From: Asterias rubens
Lineage: Eukaryota > Echinodermata > Asteroidea > Forcipulatida > Asteriidae
Reading direction: 5' to 3'
Length of the DNA: 64,000 nucleotides
NCBI RefSeq assembly: GCF_902459465.1
Contig: NC_047073.1
Coordinates: 6,945,036-7,009,035, forward strand
Shown here in pieces: positions 1-11,400 of the stretch. Position 1 is the stretch's first letter, and every line of letters starts with the position of its first letter. The position numbers and the translations under genes are program-made. The notes under the pieces are model-generated. The model was given only the letters and a program-made list of their open reading frames with translations. It was not told the DNA's origin and made no database searches.

Positions 1-1717
1 CCCGGAAGTTAAGGTGGTACGATTTTAGCGTTAACTTTTCAAATGTTGTCCAAGTCTTTATCTATCCGATGCCCAAGTATGAACATCATAGCTTTTATAT
101 TCGTTGAGATACAGCAACAAGCAAATGGTCCTTTTTTAACATTAAAACCCTGTCATGACGTCATCATTCTAAAAAAGTGGCGGTTTCATCAACTCACTGG
201 TGCCTATGTACATAGTAAGTTTTAAGTTTATACAAGCTTAACTTTTGTTTAAAATTGCTTGGGAAGGTTCAGAGGTAAAGAAGAACACGAGGAAAATTAA
301 ATCTATGAACAGATTGTTGATAGCTTTTTAATTTTCACAGAAAGTAAAAGTGTAAATCTATTACATTTATACCTTTCTTTGCACAGAAAACAAATGCTAA
401 GGTTAATACTTATTAAAGCGATGTATTTTATTAGTAAAGAGCTAACTATGTGCAAAGTTTGAAGGTTTTGTGATCCTTGTGATGTTTAACTCAAGAGTAA
501 ACTTCTTAAAAGGTTAACTGGATTTGGGGAAACTTTATACGAAACAACAGTTTACTAATTTTAGACTTGTGAAGTAGATAACTGTAAAAGACTTATTTAT
601 TAAGTATTACAGAGGTTTCGCAAGTGTACGACACGGGTACAGATACAACTACGATAACTGGGATGCACGTTAGATTTTGTTAGGCATTAAATAAACACTT
701 ATTTTGAAAAGCAATGATTTGTACACAAAGCTTTACCGTGTAGCGCGCTAAACACTGCCGTGAGTGCCGGATAGAAACACCCTTCACGAGTCGATGTCAC
801 GAATCCGCTTCCCGGTGTTTGATCAAAACATAACCAATGTTCGTCTTTTTCTGGTTGCATTTTCTCACATAATTAAAAGTCATACGAATCACTGAAGTAG
901 GTGGCCATCTCAGCGAAGCTTCGTCTTTAATTCCGTTTTGATAATTAAGCCATGAGAAGGGCGAACAGTGAAACAATTTGACGCCGAATCTGAGCGGACT
1001 TCAATTGTAAAATGTTGGTACACCATTAAACTAGCGCTACGTTGTAAGTACAATGACCTGAGACTTGTCAAAACATGAATGGAAATCACGCGTACAGTCA
1101 AACGATGCACTACCGAGCAGAACACACGGGCCTCGTGGACTGATAAAGGTGTGATCAATGGAGCGGGAACGGCCAGCCAAAGCGCTTTTGCAGTGTACGC
1201 AGTTATCACGCGGGTCAACACATCCGTGGGCTTTATCGTCCGATTTCGACCAGAGTTTCAGGTCAAATTGGTATCATCTCTGTGGGAAAGTTTGAGCAGG
1301 ATCACTCATCTATAACGGGATGCAAAATTTATGTTGAAATGTTACGTAGTTTTAGAGATCAAAAATTGTAAAATTGTTCAACTTTTGGTTTGAACCGGAA
1401 GTCAAGGTCAAATGGGGTCATTTTGTGTGTAGCGTTTTTTGAAGTTTGATCGACCTGTCCGATGATATGTAGATTGTCAAAATCCATTATGTGGTTCAGG
1501 AGTTATGATTTCTTTAAAACATTTAACTTTGATTTGTTGTAATTCAAAACCTGATGACGTCATCATGACATCATTAAGTTTGTGTGGTCTTATTATTAAG
1601 GTTCAACTGTCTGAGGAGTTTCAATGTTAAATTCCATATCAATCTTGAGTTATGACAACAAATTGTCTTTTTTTACAAAAAAACACAAAAAACACAAAGG
1701 CAGAGTTTGACCTTCCG

Positions 1718-2660
1718 GTACGACCGGAAGATGAGGTCATACGATTTTGGCGTTAACTTTTCAAATGTTGTCCAAGTCTTTATCTATGTGATGCCCAAGT
1801 ATGAACATCATAGCATTAATATTCGTTGAGATACAGCGAAAAGCAAATGTCGTTTTTCAACTTTAAAAACCTTGCCATGACGTCATCAATGACGTCATCA
1901 TTCCCAAAAAGTGGCGGTTTCATCTACTCACTGGTGCCTATGTACATAGTAAGTTTTAAGTTTATACAAGCTTAACTTTTGTTTAAAAGCTCAAAAGTTG
2001 TTTTTTGATGAAAAAACACGAATACAAAAACACGAAGGCGAACTGACCCAGGGTAACGACCCGGAAGTTAAGGTCGTACGATTTTGGCGTTAACTTTTCA
2101 AATGTTGTGTAAGTCTTAAACTATCTGATGCCTAAGTATGAACATCATAGCTGTTATAATCGTTGAAATACAGCAACAAGCAAATGATCATTTTTGAACA
2201 TTAAAACCCTGTCATGACGTCATCATTGACGTCATCATTCCAAAAAATTGGCGGTTTCATCTAATCACTATAACCTATGTACATAGTAAGTTTTAAGTTT
2301 GTACAAGCTTTACTTTTGTTTTAAAGCTCAAAAGTTGTTTTTTGATGAAAAAATGCGAAGGCGAACTTTGACCCAGGGTACCGACCGGAAGTTAAGGTCA
2401 TACGATTTTGGCGTTAACTTTTCAAATGTTGTCCAAGTCTTTATCTATCTGATGCCCAAGTATGAACATCATAGCATTCATATTCGTTGAGATACAGCGA
2501 AAAGCAAATGTCGTTTTTCAACTTTAAAAACCTTGCCATGACGTCATCAATGACGTCATCATTCCCAAAAAGTGGCGGTTTCGTCTACTCACTTTTGCCT
2601 ATGTACATAGTAAGTTTTAAGTTTGTAAAAGCTTTACTTTTGTTTAAAATTGCTGGAGAA
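1718..2660 (+). repeat. Internal ~330 bp sub-repeats of the 3.41 kb unit
   Basis: A module beginning near a CCGGAAG motif, followed by CGATTTTGGCGTTAAC, then TATGAACATCATAGC, TGACGTCATCA and CTATGTACATAGTAAG, occurs three times in a row here (from about 1718, 2055 and 2383). A fourth copy lies at the start of each unit (1-240). The same order is seen in copies 2 and 3 of the large unit. Its diverged copies suggest the unit grew by internal duplication before the 3.41 kb unit was amplified. Confidence 0.85.
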
Positions 2661-2694
2661 GGTTCGCAGGGAAAGAAGAACGCGAGGAAAAAAA

Positions 2695-2860
2695 AAAAAC
2701 AGAACAATAACAATAGTTGTTCGGCTGTTGGCCGAACACCTAAAAAAAACAAAAAACAGAACAATAACAATAGTTGTTCGGCTGTTGGCCGAACACCTAA
2801 AAAAAAAAACAGGACAATAACAATAGTTGTTCGGCTGTTGGCCGAACACCTAAAAAAAAC
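2695..2860 (+). repeat. Hairpin minisatellite, 3 copies (large unit 1)
   Basis: The ~50 bp unit is an A-rich stretch, AACAATAGTTGTT, then GTTCGGC-TGTTG-GCCGAAC, a perfect 7-bp stem with a 5-base loop. Three copies end in ACCTAAAAAAAACTAG. The small reading frames here on both strands are translations of the repeat. Confidence 0.9.
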
Positions 2861-3135
2861 TAGACATGGTGTTTTTTGTTAATTACAAAAACACGGTGTT
2901 CGGTTGGACGTTACGTGATGACGTAGTTCAAAAACATTGAACCATAAAGATGTTTTTTATACAATGTGTCGTTATTTTATAGTTAAACTTGTATCACACT
3001 TTTGAACGCCTTGTTTCTTCACAAATGCAATATGTTTGTGTGAGATTGGCATAAGTTTTTTGTATGCAACTTATGAAAGCCCTTTAAAAATCTAGCTCAC
3101 CCCTGCACTTGATGCTGTACACAGATTTGATAATC

Positions 3136-3174
3136 AACAGCGCCCTCTTTGGTGGGCAAAAAGAGAGCGCTGTT
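3136..3174. repeat. 39 bp near-perfect hairpin
   Basis: AACAGCGCCCTCTTT pairs with AAAGAGAGCGCTGTT around GGTGGGCAA with one mismatch. The same hairpin is at about 6550-6588 in the second unit. The GCGCCCTCT motif looks like an old short inverted-repeat element fixed inside the unit. Confidence 0.75.
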
Positions 3175-6104
3175 GGGAATTCCCCCAAAACTTTCGCGCC
3201 ATATGATTTTTACACATTTTATTGTTATTCAATACCTGATGACGTCATTATGACGTAATTAGGCCTGTGTTGTCTTAAAAATACTAAGGTTCAACTATCT
3301 ATTGAGTTTCAAGGTTCAAATCGATCTCAATCTTGAGTTATGCCGTAGATAAGCTCGAAAGTTTTTTTTTTATGAAAAAAACACGAAGGCGAACTTTGAC
3401 CCAGGGTAACGACCCGGAAGTTAAGGTGGTACGATTTTGACGTTAACTTTTCAAATGTTGTCCAAGTCTTTATCTATCCGATGCCCAAGTATGAACATCA
3501 TAGCTTTTATATTCGTTGAGATACAGCAACAAGCAAATGGTCATTTTTTAACATTAAAAACCCTGTCATGACGTCATCATTCTAAAAAAGTGGCGGTTTC
3601 ATCAACTCACTGGTGCCTATGTACATAGTAAGTTTTAAGTTTATACAAGCTTAACTTTTGTTTAAAATTGCTTGGGAAGGTTCAGAGGTAAAGAAGAACA
3701 CGAAGAAAATTAAATCTATGAACAGATTGTTGATAGCTTTTTAATTTTCACAGAAAGTAAAAGTGTAAATCTATTACATTTATACCTTTCTTTGCACAGA
3801 AAACAAATGCTAAGTTTAATACTTGTTAAAGCGATGTATTTTATTAGTAAAGAGCTAACTATGTGCAAAGTTTGAAGGTTTTGTGATCCTTGTGATGTTT
3901 AACTCAAGAGTAAACTTCTTAAAAGGTTAACTGGATTTGGGGAAACTTTATACGAAACAACAGTTTACTAATTTTAGACTTGTGAAGTAAATAACTGTAA
4001 AAGACTTATTTATTAAGTATTACAGAGGTTTCGCAAGTGTACGACACGGGAACAGATACAACTACGATAACTGGGATGCACGTTAGATTTTGTTAGGCAT
4101 TAAATAAACACTTATTTTGAAAAGCAATGATTTGTACACAAAGCTTTACCGTGTAGCGCGCTAAACACTGCCGTGAGTGCCGGATAGAAACACCCTTCAC
4201 GAGTCGATGTCACGAATCCGGCTCCCGGTGTTTGATCAAAACATAACCAATGTTCGTCTTTTTCTGGTTGCATTTTCTCACATAATTAAAAGTCATACGT
4301 ATCACTGAAGTAGGTGTCCATCTCAGCGAAGCTTCGTCTTTAATTCCGTTTTGATAATTAAGCCATGAGAAGGGCGAACAGGGGAACAATTTGACGCCGA
4401 ATATGATATGAGCGGACTTCAATTGTAAAATGTTGGTACACCATTAAACTAGCGCTACGTTGTAAGTACAGTGACCTGAGACTAGTCAAAACATGAATGG
4501 AAATCCCGCGTACAGTCAAACGATGCACTATTCCAAGCAGAACACACAGGCCTCGTGGACTGATAAAGGTGTGATCAATGGAGCGGAACGGCCAGCCAAA
4601 GCGCTTTTGCAGTGTACGCAGTTATCACGCGGGTCAACACATCCGTGGGCTTTATCGTCCGATTTCGACCAGAGTTTCAGGTCAAATTGGTATCATCTCT
4701 GTGGGAAAGTTTGAGCAGGATCACTCATCTATAACGGGATGCAAAATTTATGTTGAAATGTTACGTAGTTTTAGAGATCAAAAATTGTAAAATTGTTCAA
4801 CTTTTGGTTTGAACCGGAAGTCAAGGTCAAATGGGGTCATTTTGTGTGTAGCGTTTTTTGAAGTTTGATCGACCTGTCCGATGATATGTAGATTGTCAAA
4901 ATCCACCATGTGGTTCAGGAGTTATGATTTCTTTAAAATATTTAACTTTGATTTGTTGTAATTCAAAACCTGATGACGTCATCATGACATCATTAAGTTT
5001 GTGTGGTCTTATTATTAAGGTTCAATTGTCTGATGAGTTTCAATGTTAAATTCCATATCAATCTTGAGTTATGACAACAAATTGTCTTTTTTCACAAAAA
5101 ACACAAAGGCAGAGTTTGACCTTCCGGTACGACCGGAAGATGAGGTCATACGATTTTGGCGTTAACTTTTCAAATGTTGTACAAGTCTTTATCTATGTGA
5201 TGCCCAAGTATGAACATCATAGCATTAATATTCGTTGAGATACAGCGAAAAGCAAATGTCGTTTTTCAACTTTAAAAACCTTGCCATGACGTCATCAATG
5301 ACGTCATCATTCCCAAAAAGTGGCGGTTTCATCTACTCACTGGTGCCTATGTACATAGTAAGTTTTAAGTTTATACAAGCTTAACTTTTGTTTAAAAGCT
5401 CAAAAGTTGTTTTTTGATGAAAAAACACGAATAAAAAAACACGAAGGCCAACTTTGACCCAGGGTAACGACCCGGAAGTTAAGGTCGTACGATTTTGGCG
5501 TTAACTTTTCAAATGTTGTGTAAGTCTTAAACTATCTGATGCCTAAGTATGAACATCATAGCTGTTATAATCGTTGAGATACAGCAACAAGCAAAAGATC
5601 ATTTTTGAACATTAAAAACCCTGTCATGACGTCATCATTGACGTCATCATTCCAAAAAAGTGGCGGTTTCATCTAATCACTATAACCTATGTACATAGTA
5701 AGTTTTAAGTATGTACAAGCTTTACTTTTGTTTTAAAGCTCAAAAGTTGTTTTTTTGATGAAAAAATGCGAAGGCGAACTTTGACCCAGGGTACCGACCG
5801 GAAGTTAAGGTCATACGATTTTGGCGTTAACTTTTCAAATGTTGTCCAAGTCTTTATCTATCTGATGCCCAAGTATGAACATCATAGCATTGATATTCGT
5901 TGAGATACAGCGAAAAGCAAATGTCGTTTTTCAACTTTAAAAACCTTGCCATGACGTCATCAATGACGTCATCATTCCCAAAAAGTGGCGGTTTCGTCTA
6001 CTCACTTTTGCCTATGTACATAGTAAGTTTTAAGTTTGTAAAAGCTTTACTTTTGTTTAAAATTGCTGGAGAAGGTTCGCAGGGAAAGAAGAACGCGAGG
6101 AAAA

Positions 6105-6272
6105 AAAAAAAACAGAACAATAACAATAGTTGTTCGGCTGTTGGCCGAACACCTAAAAAAAAAAAAAAAACAGAACAATAACAATAGTTGTTCGGCTGTT
6201 GGCCGAACACCTAAAAAAAAAAAACAGGACAATAACAATAGTTGTTCGGCTGTTGGCCGAACACCTAAAAAA
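6105..6272 (+). repeat. Hairpin minisatellite, 3 copies (large unit 2)
   Basis: Same hairpin minisatellite as at 2695-2860, again three copies followed by AAAAACTAG. Copies differ mainly in the length of the A-run. Confidence 0.9.
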
Positions 6273-9200
6273 AACTAGACATGGTGTTTTTTGTTAATTA
6301 CAAAAACACGGTGTTCGGTTGGACGTTACGTGATGACGTAGTTCAAAAACATTGAACCATAAAGATGTTTTTTATACAATGTGTCGTTATTTTATAGTTA
6401 AACTTGTATCACACTTTTGAACGCCTTGTTTCTTCACAAATGCAATATGTTTGTGTGAGATTGGCATAAGTTTTTTGTATGCAACTTATGAAAGCCCTTT
6501 AAAAATCTAGCTCACCCCTGCACTTGATGCTGTACACAGATTTGATAATCAACAGCGCCCTCTTTGGTGGGCAAAAAGAGAGCGCTGTTGGGAATTCCCC
6601 CAAAACTTTCGCGCCATATGATTTTTACACATTTTATTGTTATTCAATACCTGATGACGTCATTATGACGTAATTAGGCCTGTGTTGTCTTAAAAATACT
6701 AAGGTTCAACTATCTATTGAGTTTCAAGGTTCAAATCGATCTCAATCTTGAGTTATGCCGTAGATAAGCTCGAAAGTTTTTTTTTTATGAAAAAAACACG
6801 AAGGCGAACTTTGACCCAGGGTAACGACCCGGAAGTTAAGGTGGTACGATTTTGACGTTAACTTTTCAAATGTTGTCCAAGTCTTTATCTATCCGATGCC
6901 CAAGTATGAACATCATAGCTTTTATATTCGTTGAGATACAGCAACAAGCAAATGGTCATTTTTTAACATTAAAAACCCTGTCATGACGTCATCATTCTAA
7001 AAAAGTGGCGGTTTCATCAACTCACTGGTGCCTATGTACATAGTAAGTTTTAAGTTTATACAAGCTTAACTTTTGTTTAAAATTGCTTGGGAAGGTTCAG
7101 AGGTAAAGAAGAACACGAAGAAAATTAAATCTATGAACAGATTGTTGATAGCTTTTTAATTTTCACAGAAAGTAAAAGTGTAAATCTATTACATTTATAC
7201 CTTTCTTTGCACAGAAAACAAATGCTAAGTTTAATACTTGTTAAAGCGATGTATTTTATTAGTAAAGAGCTAACTATGTGCAAAGTTTGAAGGTTTTGTG
7301 ATCCTTGTGATGTTTAACTCAAGAGTAAACTTCTTAAAAGGTTAACTGGATTTGGGGAAACTTTATACGAAACAACAGTTTACTAATTTTAGACTTGTGA
7401 AGTAAATAACTGTAAAAGACTTATTTATTAAGTATTACAGAGGTTTCGCAAGTGTACGACACGGGAACAGATACAACTACGATAACTGGGATGCACGTTA
7501 GATTTTGTTAGGCATTAAATAAACACTTATTTTGAAAAGCAATGATTTGTACACAAAGCTTTACCGTGTAGCGCGCTAAACACTGCCGTGAGTGCCGGAT
7601 AGAAACACCCTTCACGAGTCGATGTCACGAATCCGGCTCCCGGTGTTTGATCAAAACATAACCAATGTTCGTCTTTTTCTGGTTGCATTTTCTCACATAA
7701 TTAAAAGTCATACGTATCACTGAAGTAGGTGTCCATCTCAGCGAAGCTTCGTCTTTAATTCCGTTTTGATAATTAAGCCATGAGAAGGGCGAACAGGGGA
7801 ACAATTTGACGCCGAATATATGAGCGGACTTCAATTGTAAAATGTTGGTACACCATTAAACTAGCGCTACGTTGTAAGTACATGACCTGAGACTAGTCAA
7901 AACATGAATGGAAATCCCGCGTACAGTCAAACGATGCACTATTCCAAGCAGAACACACAGGCCTCGTGGACTGATAAAGGTGTGATCAATGGAGCGGAAC
8001 GGCCAGCCAAAGCGCTTTTGCAGTGTACGCAGTTATCACGCGGGTCAACACATCCGTGGGCTTTATCGTCCGATTTCGACCAGAGTTTCAGGTCAAATTG
8101 GTATCATCTCTGTGGGAAAGTTTGAGCAGGATCACTCATCTATAACGGGATGCAAAATTTATGTTGAAATGTTACGTAGTTTTAGAGATCAAAAATTGTA
8201 AAATTGTTCAACTTTTGGTTTGAACCGGAAGTCAAGGTCAAATGGGGTCATTTTGTGTGTAGCGTTTTTTGAAGTTTGATCGACCTGTCCGATGATATGT
8301 AGATTGTCAAAATCCACCATGTGGTTCAGGAGTTATGATTTCTTTAAAATATTTAACTTTGATTTGTTGTAATTCAAAACCTGATGACGTCATCATGACA
8401 TCATTAAGTTTGTGTGGTCTTATTATTAAGGTTCAATTGTCTGATGAGTTTCAATGTTAAATTCCATATCAATCTTGAGTTATGACAACAAATTGTCTTT
8501 TTTCACAAAAAACACAAAGGCAGAGTTTGACCTTCCGGTACGACCGGAAGATGAGGTCATACGATTTTGGCGTTAACTTTTCAAATGTTGTACAAGTCTT
8601 TATCTATGTGATGCCCAAGTATGAACATCATAGCATTAATATTCGTTGAGATACAGCGAAAAGCAAATGTCGTTTTTCAACTTTAAAAACCTTGCCATGA
8701 CGTCATCAATGACGTCATCATTCCCAAAAAGTGGCGGTTTCATCTACTCACTGGTGCCTATGTACATAGTAAGTTTTAAGTTTATACAAGCTTAACTTTT
8801 GTTTAAAAGCTCAAAAGTTGTTTTTTGATGAAAAAACACGAATAAAAAAACACGAAGGCCAACTTTGACCCAGGGTAACGACCCGGAAGTTAAGGTCGTA
8901 CGATTTTGGCGTTAACTTTTCAAATGTTGTGTAAGTCTTAAACTATCTGATGCCTAAGTATGAACATCATAGCTGTTATAATCGTTGAGATACAGCAACA
9001 AGCAAAAGATCATTTTTGAACATTAAAAACCCTGTCATGACGTCATCATTGACGTCATCATTCCAAAAAAGTGGCGGTTTCATCTAATCACTATAACCTA
9101 TGTACATAGTAAGTTTTAAGTATGTACAAGCTTTACTTTTGTTTTAAAGCTCAAAAGTTGTTTTTTTGATGAAAAAATGCGAAGGCGAACTTTGACCCAG

Positions 9201-9514
9201 GGTACCGACCGGAAGTTAAGGTCATACGATTTTGGCGTTAACTTTTCAAATGTTGTCCAAGTCTTTATCTATCTGATGCCCAAGTATGAACATCATAGCA
9301 TTGATATTCGTTGAGATACAGCGAAAAGCAAATGTCGTTTTTCAACTTTAAAAACCTTGCCATGACGTCATCAATGACGTCATCATTCCCAAAAAGTGGC
9401 GGTTTCGTCTACTCACTATTGCCTATGTACATAGTAAGTTTTAAGTTTGTACAAGCTTTACTTTTGTTTAAAATTGCTGGAGAAGGTTCGCAGGGAAAGA
9501 AGAACGCGAGGAAA

Positions 9515-9940
9515 AAAAAAAAAAAACAGAACAATAACAATAGTTGTTCGGCTGTTGGCCGAACACCTAAAAAAAACAGAACAATAACAATAGTTGTTCG
9601 GCTGTTGGCCGAACACCTAAAAAAAACAGAACAATAACAATAGTTGTTCGGCTGTTGGCCGAACACCTAAAAAACAGAACAGTAACAATAGTTGTTCGGC
9701 TGTTGGCCGAACACCTAAAAAAAAAAAACAGAACAATAACAATAGTTGTTCGGCTGTTGGCCGAACACCTAACAAAAAACAGAACAATAACAATAGTTGT
9801 TCGGCTGTTGGCCGAACACCTAAAAAAAAACATAACAATAACAATAGTTGTTCGGCTGTTGGCCGAACTCCTAAAAAAAAAACCCAAAAACATAACAATA
9901 ACAATAGTTGTTCGGCTGTTGGCCAAACACCTAAAAATTC
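9515..9940 (+). repeat. Expanded hairpin minisatellite, 8 copies (large unit 3)
   Basis: Eight copies of the same ~50 bp hairpin unit, against three in units 1 and 2. The last copies carry substitutions (GAACTCC, GGCCAAAC) and the downstream CTAG segment of the large unit is absent. The array therefore ends here and abuts unrelated sequence near 9945. Confidence 0.9.
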
Positions 9941-9948
9941 AATCTTGA

Positions 9949-10573
9949 TATAAAAGCCTTTTTTTTATTACAATGTGGAAACCTTTATGGAAGCAGAGTG
10001 GATTGCTTGAGTGTATTACTTCTGTTTGCATAAATTTGACCACACAGGACCCCTTGCAACGCGCCGCGCACAGCCGGCGCATGTGCAGTCCTCCTGCTCT
10101 CAACTCGCAAACTAGTCTACCGCTGTTCCGTCACAATGATGCACATTTTTGGAAAGGGAATTTGATGATTTTTTTGGCTAACAAGAGTGTTTTTAGCAGG
10201 GCTTAAATTTAACTTTTTTAGCAACTGGTCCGCTGTTTCAACCTTACAACTTGCCTGGAGGCATTTACAACTGGTTTTGTCCAACGGACTAGTGCTAGGG
10301 TCAATGAAGTGCAATTTTTTTAAACACATTTGTTATCAAAATATCCGTGCTTAAGAACACTTTAAAGAAAGTGGAAAGTAAATTTTTGTAATAAAATTAA
10401 GATTTAATGCTTTAATTAAATTCCCAAAGATAACACGTCTTAAACTGGACACATGAGGGTGCTGTTGTGCGACTCATTAGAGGAACAGAGTCTGACAGCA
10501 GCATTAAATATGTACAAAATCAAGATCCCAAATTTTGCCATAGAAAACAGCAGTCACCTTAAAATAACATTAA
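9949..10573. other. Non-coding stretch, nothing recognised
   Basis: Unique-looking AT-rich DNA after the tandem array. Short open frames on both strands around 9973-10329 have no splice support, no recognisable domain and overlap each other. No repeat was recognised. Confidence 0.5.
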
Positions 10574-10574
10574 T

Positions 10575-10690
10575 ACTAAACACTCATTAATAAGACTCTA
10601 AACACTCATTAATAAGACTCTAAACACTCATTAATGAGACTCTAAACACTCATTAATAAGACTCTAAACACTCATTAATAAGACAACACC
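10575..10690 (+). repeat. Short tandem repeat, ~22 bp x 5
   Basis: Five copies of TAAACACTCATTAATAAGAC with slight variation (one has AATGAG). The run ends where the sequence changes to ACAACACCC. No coding potential. Confidence 0.9.
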
Positions 10691-11201
10691 CAATTATTAG
10701 TGGGTTTGCTATCTGCAGAAAAGAAAAAATCTGTGATGTAGCAGCCCTGCCTTTGATGACATTTTGCTAATGAATATGCACAGTTCAGTTTGCATAAAAC
10801 ACAAAATTCAGCAATAAAAAGGTGAAATTCTTTTGTCAGAATGAAAACAGAGTTGTTTTAAATCTTTAACAATTATATTTCATAGGCCCTTTAAGCCAAT
10901 TTTTTTAGCCCTTTTTGGCAAATGACAAATATTCTATATGTATCTTGATAATTTTAGCAAATTTTTAAAGCTTTTTGTCAATTAATAAATTTGGTGTGCT
11001 TGTTAACAAAATTTTTGCCAAAAAATAAATAAATAAATAAAAAATAAAAATTCCTTGTTACTTCTAAAATTACATTAATACATGGTGCAAATAAATTTTG
11101 TGTTGTCTTTAAGTATTTCTTCAGGTGATTTTCGGCCTGGCGTGATTTTTGGTCACTGTAACATTGCGGAAATTGCGCAGTAATCCAGCAGAATAGCGGT
11201 A

Positions 11202-11317
11202 ATATCGTTGCATATCTGACAAACCGACGAATAAGCAAATTAGGGTGCATATCTGACAAAAAGCAAATAAGCTTTGTTTACTGCTTATTCGCCGGTTTGT
11301 CAGATATGCGACGATAT
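11202..11317. repeat. Inverted repeat, ~36 bp arms
   Basis: The left arm ATATCGTTGCATATCTGACA continues to AATAAGCA; its reverse complement ends at 11317 with about three mismatches. The loop is ~45 bases and contains a third partial GCATATCTGACAAA copy. Probably a small foldback or MITE remnant; no clear target duplication. The flanks 10690-11200 and 11318-11400 show nothing else. Confidence 0.7.
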
Positions 11318-11400
11318 AGTGTCCAGGCTTTGCAAATACTGTTACATGACAACCACAAGTAATATATCAATCAGGCTGCATAAGATTTCAAAGTTTGAAC

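Larger units (their letters stand above)
1..9948 (+). repeat. Three head-to-tail copies of a ~3.41 kb unit
   Basis: Copies run about 1-3412, 3413-6827 and 6828-9948. The sequence starting CCCGGAAGTTAAGG at position 1 recurs at 3413 and 6828, and other landmarks recur every 3411-3415 bases. Copies 2 and 3 are nearly identical; copy 1 carries more substitutions. Copy 3 stops inside the terminal minisatellite, while copies 1 and 2 continue for ~560 bases to the next copy. No open frame is convincing: the small frames are repeat translations. The window starts inside or at the edge of the array, so its true left end is unknown. It could be a tandem duplication or tandem copies of a rolling-circle element. 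Confidence 0.95.

Noticed and set aside
2487-2882. Open frames of 60-131 codons repeated in the three large units (also at 5900 and 9311)
   Set aside because: They run through the hairpin minisatellite on both strands and have no domain; the openness comes from the repeat.
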